Assembly (NCBI RefSeq): GCF_022829405.1
Contig: NZ_JAKSXW010000134.1
Span: 1 to 64,000, forward strand
DNA from: Methylobacterium sp. J-076
GTDB lineage: Bacteria > Pseudomonadota > Alphaproteobacteria > Rhizobiales > Beijerinckiaceae
Reading direction: 5' to 3'
DNA length: 64,000 bases
Positions 26,674 through 36,388 of the stretch are shown in pieces (positions within the stretch are counted from its first letter, which is position 1; the number at the start of each line of letters is the position of its first letter). The translations under genes and the position numbers were made by a program. The notes below the pieces were generated by a model. That model worked only from the letters and a program-made list of their open reading frames with translations, did no database searches and was not told the origin of the DNA.

Positions 26674-28158
26674 ATGACCGAGTCGATCAGTGCCCGCCTG
26701 CGGGCGGCCATCGCACGCCATGCCGAGGCGGGCCGCATCGCCCTCTCGGGCGAAACGCGGGTGTCCTACGCCGAACTCGGAGCCGGCATCGACGCGGCGG
26801 CGGCGATCCTCCACGGCCGGGGCGTCACCCGGGGCGACCGGGTCGGGCTGGTGGCGCCGAAGGACCCGGCGGCGATCATGGCCTATTTCGGGGCGATGCA
26901 GGCCGGCGCCTGCGTCTGCTTCGTCGAACCCGGCCTCGCGCCGGAGGTGCTGGCCGAGCAGGCCGCCCTGGTGGGCATGCGCCACCTCGTGGTCGCCCCG
27001 GCCCATGCGGAGCGCCTCGCGGTGCCGGCCCTCGAAGGCCTCGCCCGGCACGCCCTCGCGGACCTGAGCGGGGAGGGCGCCTTCGCCGCCGCGCTCGGCC
27101 CGGAGGACGAGGCGATGCTGCTCTTCACCTCCGGCAGCACCGGCCGGCCGAAGGGGGTGCTGCTGCGCCACAAAAGCCTGGTCTGCAACGCGGACGGGGT
27201 GCTCGCCCATACCGGCACCGGCCCCACCGACCGGCTCCTGCACGTGATGCCGCTCTACCATACGAACGGCCTCAACAATCAGCTCATCGTGCCCTTCCTC
27301 GCCGGGGCCGAGGTGATGCTGATGGAGCGGTTTCAGCCGGAGGCTGCCCTCGGCCGGCTGCGCACGGGCGGCATCACCTACATGACCGGCGTGCCCACGA
27401 TCTATGCGCGGATGCTGCCGCACCTCCTGCCGGGCGAGCGCTTCCCGTGCCTGCGCTTCCTGCGCTGCGGCTCGGCGCCGATCACGCCCATCCTGCATCG
27501 GCAGATCGAGGAGGCGTTCGGCGTGCCCCTCGTCGTCTCCTACGGCCTCTCGGAGGCGACCTGCACCTCGACCATGAACCCGCCCGGCGCGCGCCGGATC
27601 GGCACGATCGGCACGGTGCTGAAGGGCCAGGAGGTGCGCCTGTTCGATCCCGTCACCGGCCTGGAGGCGGCGCCGGGTCGCGAAGGCGAGATCCGAATCT
27701 CCGGCCCGGCCCTGATGAGGGGCTATCTCGGGAGTGAAGAGGCGCCGATCACAGACGGCTGGCTGCGGACCGGGGATCTCGGCAGCTTCGATGCGGACGG
27801 CTATCTCGCCATCACCGGCCGCATCAAGGACGTGATCATCCGCGGCGGCGAGAACATCTCGCCGGCCCTGATCGAGCGGCATCTCGCCGTCCACCCCTCC
27901 ATCCGTGATTGCTGTGTCGTGGGCGCCCCGGATGCCGATCTCGGCGAGGTGCCGGTCGCCTTCGTGGTGCTTCGCGACGGGGCAGGCCTCGACGAACCGA
28001 GCCTGCAGGCATTCGTGCGGGCCTCGCTCGCCCGGATCTACGTCCCGGCCCGGATCCGTCCCTTGGAGAGGCTCCCGCTGAACGCCGTCGGGAAGGTCAA
28101 CCGGAAGGTCCTCCGGGATCTGGCAAACCAGGAGCAGACCGCGCAGGGCCCGCTTTGA
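26674..28158 (+). CDS. Acyl-CoA ligase (AMP-binding enzyme)
   Basis: A 494-residue ANL-superfamily ligase that makes acyl-CoA from an acid, CoA and ATP. Visible motifs: the phosphate loop LLFTSGSTGRPKG (about 150-162), SYGLSEATCTS, the hinge region GYLAITGRIKDVIIRGGENI, and the C-terminal catalytic Lys in NAVGKVNRKVLR. The ATG at 26674 was chosen because the longer upstream frame overlaps subunit B. Its acid substrate is unknown. It ends the plus-strand block and faces a minus-strand gene across 114 bp. Confidence 0.9.
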   Translation: MTESISARLRAAIARHAEAGRIALSGETRVSYAELGAGIDAAAAILHGRGVTRGDRVGLVAPKDPAAIMAYFGAMQAGACVCFVEPGLAPEVLAEQAALVGMRHLVVAPAHAERLAVPALEGLARHALADLSGEGAFAAALGPEDEAMLLFTSGSTGRPKGVLLRHKSLVCNADGVLAHTGTGPTDRLLHVMPLYHTNGLNNQLIVPFLAGAEVMLMERFQPEAALGRLRTGGITYMTGVPTIYARMLPHLLPGERFPCLRFLRCGSAPITPILHRQIEEAFGVPLVVSYGLSEATCTSTMNPPGARRIGTIGTVLKGQEVRLFDPVTGLEAAPGREGEIRISGPALMRGYLGSEEAPITDGWLRTGDLGSFDADGYLAITGRIKDVIIRGGENISPALIERHLAVHPSIRDCCVVGAPDADLGEVPVAFVVLRDGAGLDEPSLQAFVRASLARIYVPARIRPLERLPLNAVGKVNRKVLRDLANQEQTAQGPL

Positions 28159-28272
28159 AGCGACCATTGAATGAGATCGACCGCCCGGGATGGGCGTACT
28201 CTTGTCTGACGGGTTTTCGAGTCGAGCGGACCGATCGAGGGAAAGACGCGCCTCTCTTCCTGGCCCCGCCCC

Positions 28273-28566
28273 TCACGGATAGGCGTGCCGCCGGTTGCGC
28301 TCGAACGCTTGCCCGCAGGCCCGATCGAACAGGGTGCAGGGGGGCCTTTCGCCGCCGGGCTCCGTCAGCATCGGCTGGCCGCCGATGTCGCCGAGGGAGT
28401 GGGCCTGCGAGGAGCGGGAGCGCGGATCGAAATACGGATCGCTCGTGTAGCTGCTCATGAAGGCGCCACCGGCCGGCTGCTCGTTGCGGGCCAGGGCGGG
28501 GGCGGGGGCGGTCCAGGCCGACAGGATCGCCAAAATCGCGAGGGCGCACCGGCGCTGTCTCGACAT
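28273..28566 (-). CDS. Small secreted protein of unknown function
   Basis: A 97-residue protein. Residues 1-26 form a signal peptide (MSRQRRCALAILAILSAW, cleavage near ALA). The mature part is polar, with TSDPYFDPRSR and a C-terminal Cys pair within PPCTLFDRACG. I do not recognise the family. Translation from 28566 is preceded by GGAG; a longer frame upstream adds an Arg-rich stretch before the signal peptide and is less likely. Confidence 0.6.
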   Translation of the reverse strand: MSRQRRCALAILAILSAWTAPAPALARNEQPAGGAFMSSYTSDPYFDPRSRSSQAHSLGDIGGQPMLTEPGGERPPCTLFDRACGQAFERNRRHAYP

Positions 28567-28970
28567 CGCGAACTCCGAACGCGCAAGCCCGCCACGTCGG
28601 CGGTGCCGGAGAATGCTTGCGAACGCGCCCCGCCCCTGCAACCGAATAAATATTCAATCGCTAAAACCAAATATATATCTTGAAACTTAATTTATAAACA
28701 CGCGTCGCGGCGACCGTGCTTTCGCGCCGTCCCTCGGCGTCCCAGCGGTCTGGGATAGGCGCATTTTAGAGCTTGCAGCCCAATTTTCCGTTCTAAAATA
28801 TCTTTAAAAAATCAATCGCGAATTCATTCGCAAGACTATCCCGGCGGTACTATTTAGCAGCCGACCAGCTTCGCTTCGAAGAATTTTGAAATAGCGCCTT
28901 TCCTCTGTTCGACCGAGCGCGGACCTGCGCCGGCCGCGGGGCGGATCGTGCCGGGAAGCCCGATCGATCG
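28567..28970. promoter_or_regulatory. AT-rich divergent region upstream of the RND efflux genes
   Basis: This 404-bp gap has no gene. Two AT-rich tracts (28640-28700 and 28763-28860) stand out in the GC-rich surroundings. The second contains ATTTTAGA (28763-28770) and TCTAAAAT (28792-28799), perfect 8-bp inverted arms 21 bp apart. Promoters for the efflux operon and the small secreted protein probably lie here. Confidence 0.5.
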
Positions 28971-31900
28971 ATGAATCTCGTCCGCTTCGCCCTGAAATTC
29001 CGCAAGAGCTTCTACGTTCTGGCGATCCTGATGGCCCTGGCCGGCTTCGGCGCGATCGCCGTGGCGCCCAAGGACGTGCTGCCCTCGGTGAACATCCCCG
29101 TCGTCGTCGTGGTGTGGACCTATAGCGGCCTCGACGCCACCGACATGGTCCAGCGCATCACGAACTACAGCGAATTCTCGCTGTCGAGCAACGTGAACAA
29201 CATCAAGCGGATCGAGTCGACGTCGATCCAGGGCACGGTGACCGAGCGGATCTCCTTCGATTCCGCGGTGAGCATCGACCTCGCGATGACGCAGGTCGAT
29301 TCCGCCATGAACGCCATCCGCTCGCGGATGCCGCCGGGCGTGCAGCCCCCGGTGATCATGCGCTTCTCGGCCTCCTCGGTGCCGGTGATCCAGCTGGCCC
29401 TGTCCTCGACCACCGAGCCCCTGACGAAGGTGTTCGACTACGCCCAGTACCGCACCCGCCAGCGCCTCGCCCAGGTGCCGGGCTCGACCCTGCCCTCGCC
29501 CTATGGCGGCGCCCCGCGCCAGGTGATGGTCGATCTCGACCTCGCCAAGCTGCGCGCCGTGGGGATGACGCCCCTGGACGTGACGAACGCGGTGCTCACG
29601 CAGAACCTCGTCGTCCCCTCGGGCCTCGCGAAGATCGGGGGCCAGCAATACACCGTGCGGCTGAATTCGAGCCCGCGCCTCGTCGATCAGCTCAACCGCA
29701 TCCCGATCAAGGTGGTGAAGGACCAGCCGGTCCTCCTGCGCGACGTCGCCCATGTCCGCGACGGGGCTCCGCCGCAGATCAACATCGTGCGCGCCGACGG
29801 CAAGCATTCCGTGCTGCTCCAGGTGCTCAAGAACGGCTCGGCCTCGACCCTCGCCGTGGTCGATGCGGTGAAGGCGGCCCTGCCCGACATCCGCGCGGCG
29901 GCGCCCAAGGGCCTGACGATCACGCCGCTGTTCGACCAGTCGGTCTTCGTCTCCGACGCCATCGGCGACGTGGTGCGCGAGGCGGTGATCGCCGCCGGGC
30001 TCACGGGGCTCGCGATCCTGCTGTTCCTGGGCTCGTGGCGCTCGACGCTGGTGGTCCTCGTCTCGATCCCGCTGTGCATCCTCACCTCGCTGGCGGTGCT
30101 GGTGGCGCTCGGCCAAACCATCAACGTCATGACGCTCGGCGGCCTCGCCCTGGCGGTGGGCATCCTCGTGGACGACGCCACGGTGGCCATCGAGAACACC
30201 TACCGGATGTTCGAGGAGGGCTACCCCTTCCGCCGCTCGGTGCTGGAGGGCGTGGCCGGCATCGCCAAGCCGGCGCTGATCTCGACGCTGGCGATCTGCT
30301 CGGCCTTCTCGGCGGTGTTCTTCCTCACCGGCGCCCCCCGCTACCTGTTCGTGCCGCAGGCCGAGGCGGTGGTGTTCGCGATGCTGGCCTCGTACCTGCT
30401 CTCGCGCACCCTGGTGGCGATCCTCATCGACGTCCTCGTCGCCCCGGAATACGCCCGGCACCACGGCGGCGGCCTCCCCGCGCCGGAGGCCAAGCCCCGG
30501 CGCCGGGCGCCCCTCATGCGCCTGCTCGCGCCGCTGGCGGGGCTCCTGCGCCTCCCGCTGCGCGGCGCCCTGGCGTTCCGGGCGGCCTTCGAGCGCGGCT
30601 TCGCGCGCTTCCATGCGGGCTATGTCGGCCTGCTCGGCGCGGTGATCCGGCGGCCGGGCCGGGCGCTCGCCGGGGTGGCCTGCGTCTTCGCCGTGACGGC
30701 GGGGCTCTTCCCCTTCGTCGGCCAGGATTACTTCCCGCAGATCGAATCGAGCCAGATGACGCTCCACATCCGCACCCGGCCGGGGATGCGGATCGAGGAG
30801 GCGGAGAAGACCTTCGCGCAGGTGGAGGACATCGTCCGGCAGGTGGTGCCGAAGGACGAGCTCGGGCTGATCCTCGACAACATCGGCCTGCCGGCGTCGA
30901 ACTACAACTACGCCTTCATGGACGCGTCCTTCGTCGCCTACAACGACGGGCAGATGCTCATCAACCTGAAGGGCGAGCACAGGCCGATCTCGTTCTACGA
31001 GCGGCGCCTGCGCAAGGTCCTGCGGGATGCGTTCCCCTCGGACGTGTTCTACTTCCAGCCCTCCGACATCATCACGCAGATCCTGAACTTCGGCACCGTG
31101 GCGCAGATCGACGTGCAGGTCTCCGGCCGCCACGACGCCCGGGACCTCGCCGTGGCCCGGGACCTCGTGCGCCGCATCTCGGCGGTGCGCGGCGCCGTGG
31201 ACGTCCACCTGCACCAGATCGTCGATGCGCCGCAGATGGCCGTGCACGTCGACCGCCGGCTCGCCTCGGAGATGGGCGTCAGCGAGCAGACGATCGCCCA
31301 GAACCTCAACGTCTCGCTGTCGGGCTCCTTCCAGGTCAGCCCGAACTTCTGGGCCGACCCGAAATCCGGCACGCCCTACCAGCTCTGGGTGCAGACGCCG
31401 GAATGGCGCAACGACGACATCGCCCGGCTGATGAACACGCCGGTCGCGGTCCACGGCACCGGCGACGGCGAGCCGGGCATCCCGGTCCTGCTCTCGAACA
31501 TCGCCACGATGCGGCGGCAGCCGGAGCAGACGGTGATCAACCACATCGACACGCAGCCGACCTTCGACATCCTCGCCAACGTGCAGGACGCCGACCTCGG
31601 CAGCGTGAGGCGCGCGGTCGAGGGGATCGTCGCGCAGGCGCAGGCGCAGCTGCCCGCCCCCGACAAGATCCGGGTGCGCGGCCAGATCGAGAGCATGGAG
31701 AGCGCCTTCGCGCATATCGAGACCGGCCTCGGGATCGCGCTGGTGGCGGTCTACCTGCTGCTCGTCCTCAACTACCAGACCTGGGCCGACCCCTTCGTGG
31801 TCATCGCCGCCCTGCCGCTCGCCTTCTGCGGCATCGTGATGAGCCTGTTCCTCACCGGCACGGCCTTCTCCATCCCGGCGCTGTTCGGGGCGATCATGTC

Positions 31901-32222
31901 GGTGGGGGTGGCGAGCGCGAACTCGATCCTGCTCGTCACCTTCGCCAAGGAGCACCGGGAGGCCACGGGCTGCTCCGCCAAGGAGGCCGCCCTGATGGCC
32001 GGCCACACCCGCCTGCGGCCGGTGCTGATGACCGCCTCGGCGATGTTCCTCGGCCTGATCCCGATGGCGATCGGCTCGGGCGAGGGCTCCGAGCAGAACG
32101 CCGCGCTCGCCCGCGCCGTGATGGGCGGCATCGGCATGGGCACGCTCTCGACGCTGCTCTTCGTGCCGCTCCTCTACACCCTCTTCCGCCGCGCCCCGAT
32201 CAAGCCCCTCGAGGATTATTGA
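28971..32222 (+). CDS. RND efflux transporter, inner-membrane permease
   Basis: A 1083-residue RND pump of the AcrB/MdtB hydrophobe-amphiphile type. The N-terminal membrane helix (about 12-32) is followed by a large periplasmic domain. TM4 (about 395-410) has the proton-relay segment LAVGILVDDATVAIEN, with two adjacent Asp. A second periplasmic domain and C-terminal helices follow (LLLVLNYQTWADPFVV, then SVGVASANSILLVTFA). The loop after TM6 carries an Arg/Pro-rich insert near residues 505-520. Substrates are unknown; no outer-membrane channel gene is nearby. Its stop overlaps the adaptor start (TGATG). Confidence 0.93.
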   Translation: MNLVRFALKFRKSFYVLAILMALAGFGAIAVAPKDVLPSVNIPVVVVVWTYSGLDATDMVQRITNYSEFSLSSNVNNIKRIESTSIQGTVTERISFDSAVSIDLAMTQVDSAMNAIRSRMPPGVQPPVIMRFSASSVPVIQLALSSTTEPLTKVFDYAQYRTRQRLAQVPGSTLPSPYGGAPRQVMVDLDLAKLRAVGMTPLDVTNAVLTQNLVVPSGLAKIGGQQYTVRLNSSPRLVDQLNRIPIKVVKDQPVLLRDVAHVRDGAPPQINIVRADGKHSVLLQVLKNGSASTLAVVDAVKAALPDIRAAAPKGLTITPLFDQSVFVSDAIGDVVREAVIAAGLTGLAILLFLGSWRSTLVVLVSIPLCILTSLAVLVALGQTINVMTLGGLALAVGILVDDATVAIENTYRMFEEGYPFRRSVLEGVAGIAKPALISTLAICSAFSAVFFLTGAPRYLFVPQAEAVVFAMLASYLLSRTLVAILIDVLVAPEYARHHGGGLPAPEAKPRRRAPLMRLLAPLAGLLRLPLRGALAFRAAFERGFARFHAGYVGLLGAVIRRPGRALAGVACVFAVTAGLFPFVGQDYFPQIESSQMTLHIRTRPGMRIEEAEKTFAQVEDIVRQVVPKDELGLILDNIGLPASNYNYAFMDASFVAYNDGQMLINLKGEHRPISFYERRLRKVLRDAFPSDVFYFQPSDIITQILNFGTVAQIDVQVSGRHDARDLAVARDLVRRISAVRGAVDVHLHQIVDAPQMAVHVDRRLASEMGVSEQTIAQNLNVSLSGSFQVSPNFWADPKSGTPYQLWVQTPEWRNDDIARLMNTPVAVHGTGDGEPGIPVLLSNIATMRRQPEQTVINHIDTQPTFDILANVQDADLGSVRRAVEGIVAQAQAQLPAPDKIRVRGQIESMESAFAHIETGLGIALVAVYLLLVLNYQTWADPFVVIAALPLAFCGIVMSLFLTGTAFSIPALFGAIMSVGVASANSILLVTFAKEHREATGCSAKEAALMAGHTRLRPVLMTASAMFLGLIPMAIGSGEGSEQNAALARAVMGGIGMGTLSTLLFVPLLYTLFRRAPIKPLEDY

Positions 32223-33637
32223 TGAGCCCGTTCACCGATCCCCAAGACGCCGGGAATGATGGCACCGGGAACGGTGCCGCCGGGGCCGGCGCCGTGGAAC
32301 GGGCCCATGCCCAGGCCGTCGCGGCCGATCCCCTGCGCCAGGACGCGGCGGGCGAGACCTTCGCCCACGCCGCCCTGCCCCCGCCGCGCAAGCGCCCGTT
32401 CCTGATCGCGCTGCTGGCGCTCGGCAGCGCCCTCGGGCTCGGCGGCTGGCACCACTGGCAGACCTACCGCACCTCCCTGGACACCCAGGCGGACGCGGCC
32501 GGCTTCGTGCCGACGGTGCGCACCGTCCCCGCCGCCGAGGACGACGGGCCGATCAGCCTGACCCTGCCGGGCCAGACGGAGGCCTTCGACCATGCCGACA
32601 TCTTCGCCCGCGCCACCGGCTACGTCGCCGAGCGCAAGGTCGATATCGGCTCGCGGGTGAGGAAGGGCGACCTGCTGGTGCGCATCGCCTCCCCCGATCT
32701 CGACCAGCAGAAGCGCCAGGCCGAGGCCCAGCTCGGGCAGCTCCAGGCCCAGCTCGCCGTCGCCCACGCCGACGTGGAGCAGGCCAGGGCGAACGTCACC
32801 CTCGCCAACGCCACCGACGCCCGCACCGCGACGCTCGCCGGCCAGGGCTGGGCCTCGAAGCAGAACGCCGACCAGAGCCGGGCGCAGATGCTCACCGCCA
32901 CGGCCTCCCTCACCGCCGCGGACGCGAAGGTGAAGGTCGCCGAGGCCAACATCACCGCCCAGCAGGCCACCGTGGACCGGCTGCGGACGCTCACCACCTT
33001 CGAGGACGTGACCGCCCCCTTCGACGGCATCGTCGTGTCGCGCAGGGTCGATGTCGGCGACCTCGTCCACGCCGATTCCGGCGGCGGCTCGCCGCTCTTC
33101 GCGGAGGACAGCACCGACGTGCTGCGCGTCGCGGTCCAGGTGCCGCAATCGGCGGCGGTGAGCATCCACGACGGCGTGGGGGCGACGGTGCAGGTGGCCC
33201 AGCTGCCGGATCGCACCTTCGCGGGCACGGTCTCGCGCAGCTCCGTGGCGCTCCGCTCGGCGGTCCGGACCCTCGACACCGAGGTCGACGTGGGCAATCC
33301 CGACGGGGTCCTGCGGCCCGGCCTCTACGTCAGCGTGACCTTCGCCGTGCCCCGGGCGCATCCGGGCGTACGCATCCCCGCCGAGGCGCTGATCTTCGAC
33401 GCGGCCGGCACGCAGGTGGCGGTGGTCCAGCCCGACGACACGGTGCAGCTGCGGCCGATCACGATCGCGCGCGATCTCGGCACGTGGCTGGAGCTCCGCA
33501 GCGGGCTGAAGGGCGGCGAGACGGTGGTCCTGAACCCGCCCGCCGACCTGCACGATGGCAGCCGCGTCGTCCCGAAAGGCACCGTCTCCTCGGGGGAGCC
33601 CGTCGCCAAGCTCTCCGTGCAGGCCAGCGCGGAGTGA
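32222..33637 (+). CDS. RND efflux periplasmic adaptor (membrane fusion protein)
   Basis: A 471-residue adaptor. About 55 polar cytoplasmic residues precede one membrane segment (FLIALLALGSALGLGG, about 60-75). The barrel-sandwich (lipoyl-like) halves are ATGYVAERKVDIGSRVRKGD and FEDVTAPFDGIVVSRRVDVG, with an alpha-helical hairpin rich in Gln/Ala (about 160-245) between them, then beta-barrel and membrane-proximal domains. It has a membrane anchor, not a lipoprotein signal. The order permease then adaptor is the reverse of the usual operon. Confidence 0.92.
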   Translation: MSPFTDPQDAGNDGTGNGAAGAGAVERAHAQAVAADPLRQDAAGETFAHAALPPPRKRPFLIALLALGSALGLGGWHHWQTYRTSLDTQADAAGFVPTVRTVPAAEDDGPISLTLPGQTEAFDHADIFARATGYVAERKVDIGSRVRKGDLLVRIASPDLDQQKRQAEAQLGQLQAQLAVAHADVEQARANVTLANATDARTATLAGQGWASKQNADQSRAQMLTATASLTAADAKVKVAEANITAQQATVDRLRTLTTFEDVTAPFDGIVVSRRVDVGDLVHADSGGGSPLFAEDSTDVLRVAVQVPQSAAVSIHDGVGATVQVAQLPDRTFAGTVSRSSVALRSAVRTLDTEVDVGNPDGVLRPGLYVSVTFAVPRAHPGVRIPAEALIFDAAGTQVAVVQPDDTVQLRPITIARDLGTWLELRSGLKGGETVVLNPPADLHDGSRVVPKGTVSSGEPVAKLSVQASAE

Positions 33638-33813
33638 CCGGCATGGCCGAGGACAGCCCCCCTTCGATAAGCTTCGCCGACGAAATGACGCACGCCCCCC
33701 GCCCCGACGGGCCGCCATTTGACTCCGATGCCGAAGAGCCTAACTCCGGCGACCCGTCCGAGACGCCCGCGCGCAGGGCGGTCCGGCGGGTCCATAATAA
33801 GAAGGAAAAAAGG

Positions 33814-34494
33814 ATGGCCAGCGTTCTTGTCGTCGAGGACGACCGGCGGGTCGCCGCCGAGATCGGCTCGGCCCTGACCGAGTACGGCTTCCGGGTCGAT
33901 GAGGCCTCGAACGGGTCCATCGGGCTGAAGAAGGCCCTGGGCGGCGACTTCGACGTCATCGTCCTCGACCGCATGTTGCCGGAGATCGACGGCCTCGTGC
34001 TGCTCACGAAGCTGCGCGCCGCCAAGGTCTCCACCCCGGTCCTCATCCTCAGCGCCCTCTCGGCCGTGAACGAGCGGGTGGACGGCCTGCGCGCCGGGGG
34101 CGACGACTACCTCGCCAAACCCTTCGAGTTCATCGAGCTCACCGCCCGGGTCGATGCCCTGGCCCGGCGCAAGCTGGCCGCCGAGGCGGTCAACGAACTG
34201 GTGGTCGGCGACCTGCGCCTCGACCTGATCGAGCGGGTGCTCCACTGCGCCGACCGGGAGATCGAGCTGCTGCCGAAGGAGTTCGCGATCATCGAGTTCC
34301 TCATGCAGAACGCCGGCGTGCTGGTGAGCCGGAAGATGATCTTCGAGTCGGTCTGGGGCTACAGCTTCAATCACCAGTCGAGCGTCATCGACGTGCACAT
34401 CGGCAAGATCCGCAAGAAGATCGATCCCGACGGACTGAACCCGCGCATCCACACCGTGCGCAACACGGGCTTCATCCTCCGTGCGACTGCTTGA
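33814..34494 (+). CDS. Two-component response regulator, OmpR family
   Basis: A 226-residue regulator. The receiver domain has acidic residues Glu8-Asp9-Asp10, phosphoryl site Asp52 (VIVLDRMLP) and Lys102; the C-terminal winged helix ends with IRKKIDPDGLNPRIHTVRNTGF. The ATG at 33814 follows GAAGGAAAAAAGG. It lies 176 bp after the efflux adaptor gene and overlaps the kinase gene by 14 bp. Control of the adjacent pump is likely but inferred. Confidence 0.93.
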   Translation: MASVLVVEDDRRVAAEIGSALTEYGFRVDEASNGSIGLKKALGGDFDVIVLDRMLPEIDGLVLLTKLRAAKVSTPVLILSALSAVNERVDGLRAGGDDYLAKPFEFIELTARVDALARRKLAAEAVNELVVGDLRLDLIERVLHCADREIELLPKEFAIIEFLMQNAGVLVSRKMIFESVWGYSFNHQSSVIDVHIGKIRKKIDPDGLNPRIHTVRNTGFILRATA

Positions 34495-35866
34495 GGTCCG
34501 CCGCACCAGCGGGTTCCGGGTCGCGTGCCTGTTCTTCGCGACCTTCGGGACCGCCTCCCTGGCCCTGTCGGGGTTCCTCTACGTCGACACCCGCAGCTAC
34601 GGCCGCAAGGCCGCCTTCGAATGGGTGGGGTGGGAGTCCAAGCATCTGCTCGGCCTCTCGCCGCGCGCCCTGCGGGAGCGGATCGACGCGTCCGAGGATT
34701 TCGCGGAGGGCGGGCGCCCGCTCACGCTGTTCGGCCCGGACTACGCCCACCGGGCCGGGGCGCCGATCCCCTTCCCCCGGGCGGCCCCCGTCGGCCACCC
34801 CTTCATCCTCACCCACCGGACGGACCACGGCCCCCGCACCCTGTTCAGCCAGCTCAGCCGGCTTCCGGACGGGGACTACGTCCTCGTCAGCCGCTCGGCC
34901 AAGGATCTGGAGGCCCTGGAGAAGGCGCTGGTGGAGACCTTCGTCTGGGGCATGGCCGCCACCGTCGTCATCGGCCTCATCGGCGCGGTGATCTTCGGCG
35001 CCGGGTCGCTCCGCCAGAACGACGCCATCACCAAGGCCGTCGAGCGCATCATGCGCGGCGACCTGAGCGAGCGGCTGCCGACCCGGGGCGTCTCGGCCGA
35101 CCTCGCCCACCTCACCCGCGTCGTGAACGACATGCTCGATCAGCTCGAGCGGCTGATGCTCGAGATCAAGGGCGTCAACGAGAACATCGCCCACGACCTG
35201 CGCACGCCCCTGACGCGGGTGGTGGGCACCCTGGAGCGGTCGCTGCGCAAGGCCGACAGCGTCGAGGCGTTCCGCGCCTGCAACGAGGACGCCCTGGTGG
35301 AGGTGAAGGACATCGTCATCCGCTTCTCCGCCCTGCTGCGCATCTCGGAGATGGAGGACCGCCTGCGCCGCTCCGGCTTCACCGAGGTCGACCTCGCGCG
35401 CCTGCTGGAAGACGCGGTGGAGTACTACGAGCCCCTGGCTCTGGAGCGGGAGATCCCGCTCCGCTGGGAACGACCGGAGGAGCCCTGCCTGGTCGAGGGC
35501 GACCGCAGCCTGATCTTCGAGGCGGTGAGCAACCTCATCGACAACGCCCTGAAGTTCACGCCCGCCGGCGGCGAGGTGGAGGTCGCCCTGCTGCAGGCCC
35601 CCGCCGGCATCCGGGTCGCGGATACGGGCTGCGGGATCCCGGCCGACGAACTGGGCGCCGTGCGGGAGCGGTTCCGGCGGGGGGCCCTGATCCGGGGCAA
35701 GGGGGGCTTCGGGATCGGGCTCAGCCTCGTGGACTCGATCGCACGGCTGCACAGCGCCGTCTTCGACATCGCGAGCGACGGGGGCGGCACGCGCGCGACC
35801 CTGGTCTGGAAGCCGGCCATGCCGACGGCCGGCCCCCTGGCGGTGGGCCCGGCCCGGAGCGCGTAG
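34481..35866 (+). CDS. Sensor histidine kinase of the efflux-linked system
   Basis: A 461-residue membrane kinase. TM1 is about 12-34, a periplasmic sensor of about 115 residues follows, and TM2 is about 152-174. A HAMP domain follows (to about 225), then phospho-acceptor His238 in ENIAHDLRTPLTR. The ATPase domain has N-box NLIDNALKFTP and G-boxes DTGCGIP and GGFGIGLSLV. The GTG start lies inside the regulator gene, implying coupling. Confidence 0.92.
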   Translation: MRLLEVRRTSGFRVACLFFATFGTASLALSGFLYVDTRSYGRKAAFEWVGWESKHLLGLSPRALRERIDASEDFAEGGRPLTLFGPDYAHRAGAPIPFPRAAPVGHPFILTHRTDHGPRTLFSQLSRLPDGDYVLVSRSAKDLEALEKALVETFVWGMAATVVIGLIGAVIFGAGSLRQNDAITKAVERIMRGDLSERLPTRGVSADLAHLTRVVNDMLDQLERLMLEIKGVNENIAHDLRTPLTRVVGTLERSLRKADSVEAFRACNEDALVEVKDIVIRFSALLRISEMEDRLRRSGFTEVDLARLLEDAVEYYEPLALEREIPLRWERPEEPCLVEGDRSLIFEAVSNLIDNALKFTPAGGEVEVALLQAPAGIRVADTGCGIPADELGAVRERFRRGALIRGKGGFGIGLSLVDSIARLHSAVFDIASDGGGTRATLVWKPAMPTAGPLAVGPARSA

Positions 35867-35894
35867 GGCGCGCCGCGGCCGGGGGCCTCCCCGC

Positions 35895-36194
35895 TCAGTA
35901 CGAGTCGCCGGAACCCCGGCGCTGCTGGGTCCGCAGGCGGGTCCATTGCCGGTTGGCGGGGATCGCGCCCACCGCCGTCGGGCGCTGCGCCGCGAGGGAG
36001 CCGCTCGCGCCCTCCGCGTTCTGCCACATGCCGCCGGACCGGTCGTTGCCCTGCGCGTAGGCGTCGGCATCGAGCCCGTCGCCGCCCGTGCGGATGATGA
36101 GGTTCGGGTCGATGCGCGGCGGGGTCCCCTCGGCAGAGGCGGCGCCGGACATCAGGACGGCCCCGAGGGTGCAGGCCAGGACGATGGTCTTCAT
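35895..36194 (-). CDS. Small secreted protein of unknown function
   Basis: A 99-residue protein with a clear signal peptide (1-22, ending ASA). The mature part is polar, rich in Gly, Asn, Gln and Arg (PNLIIRTGGDG, then SGGMWQNAEGASG). No family recognised. It is convergent with the kinase gene, ending 29 bp from it. The upstream frame in an AT-rich tract has several Met codons, but the ATG at 36192-36194 starts the signal peptide. Confidence 0.6.
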   Translation of the reverse strand: MKTIVLACTLGAVLMSGAASAEGTPPRIDPNLIIRTGGDGLDADAYAQGNDRSGGMWQNAEGASGSLAAQRPTAVGAIPANRQWTRLRTQQRRGSGDSY

Positions 36195-36360
36195 GGCGGA
36201 ATCTCGTATTGGTGGCGTCGCTCGCTGGCGACATGCCATCATAATGTATCTACCCAAGTATAAATTCAATGTTTTATCAAACAATAAGGTTTTCATCTTG
36301 AACATCCGGTTCGATTTTTAAAGCCGATTTCAAGCCGGATGGCCCCGGTTTCAGCGCACG

Positions 36361-36388
36361 AAAAAGCCGACCGGTTTCCCGGTCGGCT
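36361..36388 (-). terminator. Rho-independent terminator
   Basis: On the minus strand AGCCGACCGG, a short loop, CCGGTCGGCT and then TTTTT form a 10-bp GC-rich stem plus T-run. It is too far from the porin stop (249 bp), with another hairpin between, to be the porin's first terminator. It may end a separate small transcript. Confidence 0.8.

Noticed and set aside
28971..32006. Long minus-strand frame opposite the RND permease
   Set aside because: His/Arg/Asp-rich antisense shadow of a clear RND gene.
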